DNA of 6,972 nt from Cyanobacteria bacterium UBA7694. Its GTDB lineage: Bacteria > Cyanobacteriota > Sericytochromatia > UBA7694. Position numbers and translations under genes: made by a program. The notes below the pieces were generated by a model that worked only from the letters and a program-made list of their open reading frames with translations, ran no database searches and was not told the DNA's origin. Positions within the stretch are counted from its first letter, which is position 1. Each line of letters starts with the position of its first letter. The stretch is from assembly GCA_002482705.1 (NCBI GenBank), contig DLGM01000239.1, positions 1 through 6,972 of the forward strand, in the 5' to 3' direction. This document shows, one piece after another, positions 1-6,850 of this stretch.

Positions 1-482
1 TCTTCCATTTTAAGCTGGATCAGGGCTTGGTGATGGGCCGTGTCCTGCATAAAAAAGGGCAGCAGCGATTCGATGGCGCTTTGCAGCAGGGGGGTTGTCG
101 TCAAGGTCGCGAGATTGCCCTCAATTGGTGGGGTGGTGGGCAGCTTGAGGGGATATTTGTGCAGGGTGTGGGCGATAAACTGGGGGCGCATGACGAGCAT
201 GATGGCTTCAAAGGCGCCGTCGTCGAGGCGGGTGACGTCGCAGGTGAGCCAGGCGTGTTTGCGGATCAGGAGGCATTGGCCCGGTTCGACAGTGTGGTTG
301 TGCATGCCTTCGTAGAAGGTCTTTTGGCCGCGCAAGGGCACAAACAGCAAATATTCGGGCACGACATAGGCTTCACGGTTGCTGAAGGTCTTTTGCACCG
401 AGCGGAGTTCGACGGTGGCGGCGGGGCCTGACAAGCGGTAGTTGTGGTTGAAGGCGAAGTGGGGGGGGAATCGATAGTGCAT
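1..482 (-). CDS. AraC-family (ExsA-like) transcriptional regulator, N-terminal part; runs off the left edge
   Basis: The frame opens with ATG at 482-480, preceded by AAGG (489-492) 6 nt upstream. It stays open for 160 codons to the window edge, so the 3' part is missing. The visible part matches the sensory domain of ExsA-like AraC regulators: a beta-rich core with EYLLFVPLRGQKTFYEG (about residues 44-59) and PGQCLLIRKHAWL (67-79). A helical segment follows, with TTTPLLQSAIESLLPFF (128-144) and then LIQLKMEE, the same layout as the ATPLL...LKIEELL stretch I recall in ExsA. In this family the domain handles dimerisation or ligand and anti-activator binding, and the two helix-turn-helix motifs follow. 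Those would lie left of base 1 and cannot be confirmed. Codons mostly end in C or G, unlike the genes from 1004 rightwards. A palindrome array lies just upstream (544-663) and could be its operator. The family call is fairly firm; the target genes are unknown. Confidence 0.7.
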   Translation of the reverse strand, partial: MHYRFPPHFAFNHNYRLSGPAATVELRSVQKTFSNREAYVVPEYLLFVPLRGQKTFYEGMHNHTVEPGQCLLIRKHAWLTCDVTRLDDGAFEAIMLVMRPQFIAHTLHKYPLKLPTTPPIEGNLATLTTTPLLQSAIESLLPFFMQDTAHHQALIQLKME

Positions 483-543
483 GGTGAGCCTTATTATACG
501 CTTTTTGGGGGCGCTTGCGCCAAGGGGCTTGGGGGAGCCCGGA

Positions 544-663
544 GTTATGCAGATCTGTATAACACGTCGAATCTGCATGTTATGCGGATCTGTATAACAC
601 ACACTTTTTGTGTATTATACTGTCAGTATATCCTGCATTTTTTGCATGTTATACTGTTAATAA
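544..663. repeat. Degenerate ~35-bp-period palindromic repeat array upstream of the AraC-like gene
   Basis: TTAT cores occur at 545, 580, 615 and 649, a regular period of 35, 35 and 34 bp. Unit 1 begins GTTATGCAGATCTGTATAAC (544-563), a 20-bp palindrome broken at only one base pair. Unit 2 (579-600) repeats the first 22 bp of unit 1 with a single change (A551 to G586). Unit 3 carries the palindrome TATACTG-T-CAGTATA (616-630). Unit 4 shares TTATACTGT (649-657) with unit 3 (615-623). A nested inverted pair, ATCTGCAT (571-578) and ATGCGGAT (582-589), links units 1 and 2. Units 1 and 2 have GATC at their centre. The array starts 62 bp upstream of the regulator's ATG, so a regulator-binding operator is the simplest reading. 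An iteron set or a decayed mobile repeat is also possible. Confidence 0.7.
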
Positions 664-722
664 GGCTCAAAAGCAAGGCGTTTGCATCTTCATTTCGGCG
701 GGTGGAGGTTCGGGTATTGAAT

Positions 723-735
723 GTTATGCGGATCC
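723..735. repeat. Outlying half copy of the GTTATGCGGATC repeat
   Basis: Bases 723-734 read GTTATGCGGATC, identical to the left half of unit 2 in the array at 544-663. The right half (from 735) has diverged, so the palindrome is lost. The copy lies 74 bp beyond the last array unit, roughly two repeat periods, which fits an eroded extension of the same array. Confidence 0.5.
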
Positions 736-975
736 GTTGATCTACTATGTTGGCTGGACAAGCCGAGGCTGAAACTCAACCCAGATGCGCTTTTACGGCG
801 ATTCATATTATAAGTGCTGGTGGTATACTTTGCAAGTAATCTTTCCAAAGAAGCGCATAAGATAATAAATGAGAAGGATCGGCTTGCACAGCCAACTAAC
901 TGCATCGTCTTGACTGGCGCAAGACATGGATTTGCAGATTTTTTTATTTAAACTTAACTCAAAAGATCTAAATTT

Positions 976-999
976 AAAAAATTATATTCAAACTATAAT
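976..999 (-). terminator. Weak candidate terminator after the DUF499 gene
   Basis: On the minus strand, four bases past the TAA stop (1006-1004), the sequence reads ATTATA, a 7-nt loop, TATAAT, then a run of six T ending at 976. The position and the T run fit an intrinsic terminator. The stem is only six A-T pairs and thermodynamically poor, so it may not terminate on its own. Confidence 0.25.
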
Positions 1000-1003
1000 C
1001 CGA

Positions 1004-3838
1004 TTAATCTAAGCGAATATCTGAATCCATATCCATTTCTTGTAAAGCAGTCTTGAGTTCTTCAATTAAGTCTTCTGAAATTCCTTCAGCCATCGTGAGA
1101 TCAACATTCACAGTTAGGTGAAGGCCTGGCTTTGATACCAATTTAGTGAGCATTTTTGTATAAAAAGTCATCCACTTATGGGGTGGTTCAATTTTTCCAG
1201 ACCAACTCAGATGCGTGGGTCGAGTAAGGGGAAGGGGCTCTACTTTCGTGAGTTGAGTAATGGGTTTTGCTATGTTTCCAGATCCACCAGACCCACTGCT
1301 CTCCTTTTCTGCATGGGCAACTCCAGATGATGTTGACGGATTTTCTACAATGGGATGTGGCGTTGGTGCAGGTTCGGGCCTTTTTAAGCTTTCCAGGTAA
1401 GCTTCAGCTGTTTCGCTCGAGATGATAAACATATCTTCTGAGATTTCGACATCGGAAACGGATAGCTGTTCTTTATAATGGAATGGCTGGTATTTCCCAT
1501 CCATCAAGTCGCCCACATAGGCAATTTGCCCCTGATATACACCCTGTGCAATGGTCTGGCGAATGGCATCAGCCTGCTGCAATCGGGGAAAAACAGGAGA
1601 GGCGTAAAAAGCATCTCGAACACTGCGGGTATTCCACTCTTTAAAGGCTGGAGGCCAATTCCGCAAAAGCAGATTGGCACTGACAGTTTCAGTCAGTTCT
1701 CCGTCTTGCTTAAGTCGCTCAAGAATGAGATGCACAATGTTCTTGGCTGAGCTAGAGTGAACCAGCCCCAAATCTGTGGTTTGCAATTCGTTTCTTTTGT
1801 TGAGATATTTGAGATTGCGGTAAGTGCGCCAAACAGATTCTGTCAAGTCACGCTTAGCTTTGGCAATATTTTCACTTAATTGACGTTGTTGGGTTTCATC
1901 CAAACGCAACTCTTCATCCTGAATAGCCTGCCAGGCAAGCAAACGTCTGGCTTCATCAGAAAGGCCTGCACTGCTATCGGGAACACACCAAATCAGACCA
2001 CTTTTGTAGGTACGCGAAGAATTGCCACTTTCCCGGATCATACTTTGAATCCAATCATCCAACTGAGAGATACTCTGAGATTGCTCAGGAGAGACCACCA
2101 CCAGGGCCAATGAGGCCCGGTCAGGGATTTGGCCACTTTTGTCAGGAAAATATACCCGTTCTACCCCACTGCCCTGATTAAAAACTTTTTGAATTTCAGT
2201 TTTTACAAGCTGAGCAATGGTTTCAGGTTGGACACTGGCTCGGCGATCAGCAAGCAGCTTATTGAGATTGGGATGTAAGCTGAAACGATATTGACTTTTC
2301 TCAACTGTCAGGTAATAACAGGATTCACTGAGATTATCCAACAGTGTTTCCATATGACCAATGTCTCCTTCAGGCTCTACCAAAGAAAGCATAATCTCTG
2401 GCCGTGTGGCCCGATGCTGGGTTTGACCCCCATTGGATTCAAAGAAAATGGTCGTGGCTGTTTTCTGGTGTAAGCGGCCTTTACGAATTTCGGTGTTATC
2501 TGACCCTTCATCCAGTCGCAGGGAATGGGCATCTGTTTTGCCTTTAATATCTGTGGTAACAGCAGCTTCAAGACGGTGCTCACCCAATTGCTCAAATAGG
2601 GCTGCCCGGAAGAGAGAATCTTCCAATGGGGCTGTACCCAAACCAATCAGTTGATCTTTATGCGCACCCTTAAACCCCTGTACATAGGCTTGCGACACCC
2701 ATAAGGCTAGCAGGCGCAACATGCCACGGGTTTGCTGAAAACGTGGCAAGGCTTGCCATTTGCGCTCGAAAACAGATAATACTAAAGGATGAAAGGGATA
2801 GGTGGCTTCAAATACCTTTTGGGCATGATCAACATCAAACCATTCTGGTAGCTGGGTGCGATTGCGCATAATCACTTCCGCATAGGCCTTGCAAGTCTCC
2901 CGTGCTTCTTTGGGAAGAGCAACAATGGGACGGCCTTCATGATTCACCCCCAGATCTTCCCACTCAAACAGACGACGGCGAATAATTTCTGAGGTTTCAG
3001 TCTCTGCTGACATCACGATGGCTTTCCCCAAACGGTTCAGAAGATGTTTGAATCGCTCATAATCTGATTGGTCTTCAGCTGTCATTTCTAATTCAGATGC
3101 AGGAATCGACACTACAAGGACTATATTCTTTACACTTCTTGCAAATTCAGATAGATTTTGCAAAAAATTATAAAATTGATCTGCCATACCCGTCCTGCGT
3201 GAACGGCTGACATAATTCATCAACTCATCTAATAGAATAAGGCAAGGCTTATCCTGTGGTATAAACCTACGGATCACATCACCACCAGGTGCATCGCCCT
3301 GTGCATCATGTTCAGCCACACAACGAAACCCGGCTTCGCCCCCCAAACTCCAGGCAATTTCGCCCCAAGGTGTCATGCGCTTGGGAGTACCATCGTCTCC
3401 ACCCCGACCACTGATAGAGTCAAATTCAGTTCCTACAAAAACAGCCGTTTCTGCACGCGGCACAGTGGCTAAATTGGCAGATTCAAGTAAGTGCTTAACT
3501 CCCGGCATATGATGAGCTTCAGGACCCATATGCGCCAGATGATACAGCAGTGTTAGGGAATGGGTCTTTCCGCCTCCAAATTGGGTTGCCAGATTAAAAA
3601 CCGCTGAAGCATCCGTTGTCTGACCACTGAGTCTTCGCATGACTTCTGTGGCCAGGATGCTGAGATTGCGGGTCAGATAGGTGCGTTCAAAAAATTGCTG
3701 TGGATTTTGATAAACATCTGGGGCTCGGCCTTCGCGGACTTGGTCGAGATGAACGGCAAATTCTGCGGCATCCAGCGGCTTTCCTTCGCGAAGATCTTCA
3801 CGAGGTGTGATCACTTTGTACCAGGGTTTAAGAGCCAT
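1004..3838 (-). CDS. DUF499-family P-loop ATPase, anti-phage-associated
   Basis: A 944-residue protein starting at ATG 3838-3836, with AAAGGA (3847-3852) 8 nt upstream, which decides the start. The N-terminal part is a P-loop ATPase. The Walker A region QFGGGKTH lies at residues 86-93 (K91), in the glycine-rich form seen in DUF499 proteins rather than strict GxxxxGKT. Walker B is LILLDE (200-205), and a strand VVSIPASE (242-249) follows, where a sensor is expected. The middle is a long helical region. A Pro/Ser/Gly linker (about 817-868, including ESSGSGGSG at 846-854) leads to a small C-terminal domain ending MDMDSDIRLD. DUF499 proteins are large ATPases, usually encoded beside a DUF1156 methylase in defence loci. 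Here that partner's C-terminus lies upstream, separated by two genes. Their exact biochemical role is not settled; an ATP-driven DNA-acting or remodelling role is inference. No catalytic residue looks damaged and the length is normal, so the gene appears intact. It is the last gene of the operon. Confidence 0.85.
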   Translation of the reverse strand: MALKPWYKVITPREDLREGKPLDAAEFAVHLDQVREGRAPDVYQNPQQFFERTYLTRNLSILATEVMRRLSGQTTDASAVFNLATQFGGGKTHSLTLLYHLAHMGPEAHHMPGVKHLLESANLATVPRAETAVFVGTEFDSISGRGGDDGTPKRMTPWGEIAWSLGGEAGFRCVAEHDAQGDAPGGDVIRRFIPQDKPCLILLDELMNYVSRSRRTGMADQFYNFLQNLSEFARSVKNIVLVVSIPASELEMTAEDQSDYERFKHLLNRLGKAIVMSAETETSEIIRRRLFEWEDLGVNHEGRPIVALPKEARETCKAYAEVIMRNRTQLPEWFDVDHAQKVFEATYPFHPLVLSVFERKWQALPRFQQTRGMLRLLALWVSQAYVQGFKGAHKDQLIGLGTAPLEDSLFRAALFEQLGEHRLEAAVTTDIKGKTDAHSLRLDEGSDNTEIRKGRLHQKTATTIFFESNGGQTQHRATRPEIMLSLVEPEGDIGHMETLLDNLSESCYYLTVEKSQYRFSLHPNLNKLLADRRASVQPETIAQLVKTEIQKVFNQGSGVERVYFPDKSGQIPDRASLALVVVSPEQSQSISQLDDWIQSMIRESGNSSRTYKSGLIWCVPDSSAGLSDEARRLLAWQAIQDEELRLDETQQRQLSENIAKAKRDLTESVWRTYRNLKYLNKRNELQTTDLGLVHSSSAKNIVHLILERLKQDGELTETVSANLLLRNWPPAFKEWNTRSVRDAFYASPVFPRLQQADAIRQTIAQGVYQGQIAYVGDLMDGKYQPFHYKEQLSVSDVEISEDMFIISSETAEAYLESLKRPEPAPTPHPIVENPSTSSGVAHAEKESSGSGGSGNIAKPITQLTKVEPLPLTRPTHLSWSGKIEPPHKWMTFYTKMLTKLVSKPGLHLTVNVDLTMAEGISEDLIEELKTALQEMDMDSDIRLD

Positions 3839-3871
3839 ATTAAGTGTCCTTTCAGTTTCTGCTTTTTGGAG

Positions 3872-3900
3872 ATTTAAGAGCTATTTGGATGACTGGTAAA
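3872..3900 (-). promoter_or_regulatory. Possible weak internal promoter before the DUF499 gene
   Basis: The 72-nt gap between the ParA-like gene and the DUF499 gene contains, on the minus strand, TTTACC (3900-3895), a 17-nt spacer, then TTAAAT (3877-3872). Each box matches the sigma-70 consensus at four of six positions and the spacing is ideal. It could give DUF499 some independent transcription. By-chance occurrence is quite possible in sequence of this composition. Confidence 0.25.
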
Positions 3901-3910
3901 TCGCCCTTAT

Positions 3911-4885
3911 TCATTGCAAGGCTTGCAAAATAGTGTGTACAAGCAGAGCAAACTCATCGTATGCAGTTTGAACCAGCCTGGTGTGCCCCCCAAAAGCGCC
4001 ATCAGCAGGCTTAAGCTCAAAAACGGGTTTATTAGTATCCTGAGATAGGGGGATTAAACTGCGATAATGCCGGATTTGCCCCAATAGGAATGGGTCTGGC
4101 TCGGAGACAGACAACGGTGGCTTGAGGGTGAGAACCGCTTCTCTGTACTCCAAAGGGATCCGGGTCAAATAACGCTCATAGGCTTTTACCGGACGATCTA
4201 GCCGAATGGCATGCTGTAAAAGCACATAGCCTAAAGCATTCATTGTGCCTTCAGGCAAGCCAATTTTATCTGTTTGCAGTTGAGCACGAATGGTTTGCCA
4301 ACTCTGCCGCCACTGAGCAATCATGGGTCCAAGGTTTCGCAGGCCCTGAATTGAGAACATATCGGCTGCCAGTGGGAAGATCAGCTGATCTGCTGAAAGC
4401 AAAGCTGCTCGGTTGATAGCTCCCAGATTGGGGCCAACATCCATCAGGACAATTTCAGCTCGTATCTGATCGGCGGCCTGACGCATGCTGCGGTAAAAGG
4501 CCGAGGTAGCACGTAGGGCGGCTGGGTCTTTTTCGTAGCAGCGGGGCCAAGTGTCAGAGAGTTTGTCTTCAAAGGTACTCAGCCGCAAATCTCCAGCGAG
4601 CAAAAACAGCTGATCGCGAATCTTTATGGGTTCAGGCTGACGAATGTCTCCCAGGCCTTCCTGTATCGGTTCGATGATCTGAAAAAAGGTTTGGGCGCAT
4701 TGGGTTTGCTGCCAAAGGTTTTCGAGCCTTTCTTCATCAAGAAATGCAACCGTCAGATTGGCCTGTGGATCCAGATCTGCGACCAGGGTGGTATGCCCTT
4801 GGATAGCAAACATATGGGCCAGGTGGTAGGTCAGGGTGGTTTTTCCAACCCCACCTTTGTTATTAAATAAGCCAATGATATTCAT
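3911..4885 (-). CDS. Orphan ParA/Soj-family ATPase
   Basis: A 324-residue cytoplasmic ATPase of the ParA/MinD type. The deviant Walker A KGGVGKTT is at residues 10-17, with the signature lysine K10 and catalytic-loop K15. The A'-like motif DLDPQ is at 37-41, and Walker B IVLMDVGPNLG is at 145-155. After the core come PLAADMFSIQGL (171-182) and a C-terminal helical region. The segment LAGDLRLSTFEDKLS...WP (96-113) is typical of stand-alone ParA proteins in accessory loci. The ATG (4885-4883) overlaps the TGA of the upstream gene in an ATGA, and AGGAG (4895-4899) lies 9 nt before it, so it is probably translationally coupled. No ParB gene and no parS-like site is visible, so classical partitioning is unlikely. 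The family binds DNA non-specifically as ATP-bound dimers. In this operon a positioning or switch role with the AlbA_2 protein or DUF499 is inference. Confidence 0.88.
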   Translation of the reverse strand: MNIIGLFNNKGGVGKTTLTYHLAHMFAIQGHTTLVADLDPQANLTVAFLDEERLENLWQQTQCAQTFFQIIEPIQEGLGDIRQPEPIKIRDQLFLLAGDLRLSTFEDKLSDTWPRCYEKDPAALRATSAFYRSMRQAADQIRAEIVLMDVGPNLGAINRAALLSADQLIFPLAADMFSIQGLRNLGPMIAQWRQSWQTIRAQLQTDKIGLPEGTMNALGYVLLQHAIRLDRPVKAYERYLTRIPLEYREAVLTLKPPLSVSEPDPFLLGQIRHYRSLIPLSQDTNKPVFELKPADGAFGGHTRLVQTAYDEFALLVHTILQALQ

Positions 4886-6075
4886 GGGGTTCTGCTCCTG
4901 AGCGTGACCTGCAGGTATTCGGGGTAGAATTGGTACTCAGGGGACGGATTGCCATTGGTGTGCATGGCTTTGCGGGCCAACTGAATGCCCATTCCAAAAC
5001 GTTGAACATAGCCCAGTGTTTTGAGTGAGGCCGCCACTTCAGGATTGCGATAATCTGTGGTGCGATCGTAGTTTTCAGGTGTGACTTGCCCAAACAATCC
5101 ACCTGGGTTACTGATTTCAATGCGATCAGTGTACCAGTAGATTTTAATCGGGGCATGGCTCGATTCATAGTTGCGATGCATGACAGCATTTCGAATCACC
5201 TGCTGTAAGGCTTGTATAGGATAATCTGGGCGGCGGATTTCTGGGCCTGTATCAGGTATCTCTGTGGTGGTGCGAATATGTGCTTTCAGGATTTCATCGA
5301 TCTGAGTGAGTTGCTGCGAAAGGGTACCGGTCAGGTCTTTTTGATCAACAATTGGATCGGTGAGTTCAAGACCATCCAGACGCAAAAACTGGATATATGC
5401 GCCAGGCAGGCGAAATTGAGGATCTTTGCCCACAAACAAAAGGCCTGCTGCTGTGGGGAGGCCATCGGGGGCCGCTAAAAAGCGCAAAGAGGCCAGTTGT
5501 TCTTCTGGGGTACGCTGGTTTTCTTCCAAAACTTCGGGGGCAATCGCAAAAGGCAGATAATTCTGTCGAAAACTTGCCAGATCAAGTTCGGACAAACTGC
5601 TACCCATTAACGGGCGTCGGTCAAAGCTAAGCTGGCCCGACAGCCGTTTTTCACTGAGTCTGCGTTCTTCTTCCTGGGTAGCACGGGCTTTGCTGGAACC
5701 CACTCGTATCCAAGTGACACCTTTGTAGCGAACAGGCGGTTCCTGGCTGGGCCAGACTTCAGCCACCAGCACTTGGATCCCTTTGAGTTCAACTAATTCA
5801 ACATTCATCACGGGCAGTGGCAAAATATTGCCTGCCGAGCGGATGCTGCCCAGGTCCAACAGGGCTTTTTCAGGATCTCTGAGGCTTACTGGCTGACCGT
5901 TGTCTTTTACACCCACAAAAACATAGCCGGGCTCACTGTGGTTGGGCAGGTCATTGCTGAAAGCGCAAATCGCTTTGCAGATCTCCGTACTTGTGGAATT
6001 GCTCCAGGATTCTTTGCGTTCAGCTAAATCAGATTCGAAATTATCGAGCAGGGTTTCGAGCTTTGTGATGTCCAT
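4882..6075 (-). CDS. Schlafen/AlbA_2-domain protein with C-terminal GHKL-type (HATPase_c_4) ATPase domain
   Basis: A 397-residue two-domain protein. Residues about 14-130 form an AlbA_2/Schlafen-like domain: the acidic-basic motif ERKES (19-23), where Schlafen nucleases carry catalytic acids, then the core strand YVFVGVKDNGQPV (51-63). A middle helical region leads to a C-terminal ATPase-like domain of the RecG-C/HATPase_c_4 type. This has an N-box RNAVMHRNY (295-303), a G1-type box DRIEISNPGG (317-326) and RFGMGI (359-364). Proteins of this layout are often annotated as putative transcriptional regulators or 'ATP-dependent DNA helicase RecG-related', but there is no helicase motor here. The ATG (6075-6073) is 1 nt after the stop of the methylase gene, with only a weak AGG (6084-6086) inside that gene's last codons, so coupling is likely. 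A nucleic-acid sensor, regulator or nuclease role in the defence operon is inference. I see no truncation. Confidence 0.85.
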   Translation of the reverse strand: MDITKLETLLDNFESDLAERKESWSNSTSTEICKAICAFSNDLPNHSEPGYVFVGVKDNGQPVSLRDPEKALLDLGSIRSAGNILPLPVMNVELVELKGIQVLVAEVWPSQEPPVRYKGVTWIRVGSSKARATQEEERRLSEKRLSGQLSFDRRPLMGSSLSELDLASFRQNYLPFAIAPEVLEENQRTPEEQLASLRFLAAPDGLPTAAGLLFVGKDPQFRLPGAYIQFLRLDGLELTDPIVDQKDLTGTLSQQLTQIDEILKAHIRTTTEIPDTGPEIRRPDYPIQALQQVIRNAVMHRNYESSHAPIKIYWYTDRIEISNPGGLFGQVTPENYDRTTDYRNPEVAASLKTLGYVQRFGMGIQLARKAMHTNGNPSPEYQFYPEYLQVTLRSRTP

Positions 6076-6076
6076 C

Positions 6077-6850
6077 TTAGAAACCTAATCCCTTTTTCCG
6101 GGCCAGAACCCCATCTACCCAGCGTTTTTCATCTGTACCTTGTGGGTAAAGAGCAGACAAGGCCTGAGCCAATCTCCAAAAACGCTCATCACGCCCGATT
6201 CCCTGCTCAACCAGAAACCGTCTCAGCATTTCACCCTGACCCGTTGCAAAGAGAATCATGCCCTGATGAATACGATCCAGAATGGATTTACCTGCTGAAA
6301 TTTGCAAATCAGAAGCAATAGTATCAGATGAAAAGGCTTGAACAGGTGCGTCTCCAGAATCTTCACCAGATGAATCAAACAATTCAAAGATATTGGCTTG
6401 TTTGCTTTTGGCCTTTTTCTTTTTTCCTTTGGCCTCTTCAGCAACTGTGGTTTGTTTACCAAAAAGAAAGGTGCCCCTCTCACCTACTGGCAGTAAACGA
6501 GCTTCGGAGCCTTTAACTTCAACCAAATGAGCCAATTGCTCTAGGTGTGCCCCCAAACCTTGGGCTATTTTTCGAGCTGCATCATACTCTAAAGAGAAAC
6601 CTGATCCAGATGCACTACCTGAAGACTCACTATCTTCTGTGTCATCGTCTTCAATTTCTTGTTGCAATGGACCAACAAAAGCATTTGCCCCCGGATACAT
6701 ACCTCCACCAGGATAACTGGATGGCGTTATTTTCTTTTCAACATTGCTGTTGATAGTCCACAGCCACATAGCAGTCAGACGAGCATCTTCCTCAAAACCG
6801 CTGGTATCTGCACCTTCAAAAATCATATTGAGGGCTGCTGTGGCCAAAGA
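6077..6850 (-). CDS. DUF1156/COG1743-type putative adenine-specific DNA methylase, C-terminal fragment
   Basis: Only about 257 C-terminal residues are real here. They begin with ATAALNMIFEGADTSG and EEDARLTAMWLW, then an acidic Ser/Gly linker (EIEDDDTEDSESSGSASGSG). Next come FSLEYDAARKIAQGLGAH and ARLLPVGERGTFLFGK, a Lys-rich linker (KGKKKKAKSKQ), and finally ILDRIHQGMILFATG, RFWRLAQALSALYPQGT and the terminal EKRWVDGVLARKKGLGF. This ending matches my memory of the C-terminus of DUF1156 proteins, large (about 900-1000 aa) putative DNA adenine methylases of anti-phage loci. The catalytic motifs and Zn ribbon lie in the missing N-terminal part and cannot be checked. The frame appears to continue to an ATG at 6943, but everything beyond about 6850 is a reversed copy of the gene itself, so that start and its first 30 or so residues are spurious. 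The stop TAA (6079-6077) abuts the next gene. The gene is truncated by the window edge, not shown to be broken in the organism. Confidence 0.8.
   Translation of the reverse strand, partial: SLATAALNMIFEGADTSGFEEDARLTAMWLWTINSNVEKKITPSSYPGGGMYPGANAFVGPLQQEIEDDDTEDSESSGSASGSGFSLEYDAARKIAQGLGAHLEQLAHLVEVKGSEARLLPVGERGTFLFGKQTTVAEEAKGKKKKAKSKQANIFELFDSSGEDSGDAPVQAFSSDTIASDLQISAGKSILDRIHQGMILFATGQGEMLRRFLVEQGIGRDERFWRLAQALSALYPQGTDEKRWVDGVLARKKGLGF

Larger units (their letters stand above)
483..1003. other. Intergenic region between AraC-like regulator and DUF499 gene
   Basis: About 520 nt with no convincing intact gene. The part nearest the regulator (483-540) is GC-rich and carries its ribosome binding site. 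Bases 544-735 hold the palindromic repeat array and an outlying half copy. Bases 740-951 contain only short open frames on both strands, two of which could be gene remnants. Bases 950-1003 are very AT-rich and contain a weak terminator-like stem for the DUF499 gene. Base composition changes from GC-rich to AT-rich across this stretch, which fits a junction between the resident chromosome and an acquired cassette. That reading is inference. Confidence 0.6.

Noticed and set aside
27..431. Long plus-strand open frames opposite the regulator
   Set aside because: They are antisense to the AraC-like frame, which has a ribosome binding site and recognisable family motifs; the plus-strand proteins are Gly/Gln-rich and unrecognisable.
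493..523. TATAAT (493-498, minus strand) with TTGGCG (518-523) as the regulator's promoter
   Set aside because: The 19-nt spacing is long, and transcription would start at or inside the ribosome binding site at 489-492, leaving almost no leader.
544..663. CRISPR array reading of the 35-bp-period repeats
   Set aside because: Near-identity covers only two 22-bp copies separated by 13 nt, far too short for spacers; the other units are degenerate and no cas genes are present.
444..740. Plus-strand 98-residue open frame
   Set aside because: It overlaps the regulator start and runs through the palindrome array; the protein is mostly translated repeat with no protein-like pattern.
690..905. Minus-strand 71-residue open frame
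   Set aside because: No ribosome binding site or known motif, and the opposite strand looks at least as protein-like; I cannot support it as a gene.
907..925. GTCTTG...CAAGAC stem as a terminator
   Set aside because: A six-pair stem with no T run directly following on either strand; the nearest T run on the plus strand is about 14 nt away.
3911..4885. ParA as evidence of a plasmid partition locus
   Set aside because: No ParB, no parS-like site, no replication gene or origin in the window; the gene is embedded in a defence-type operon.
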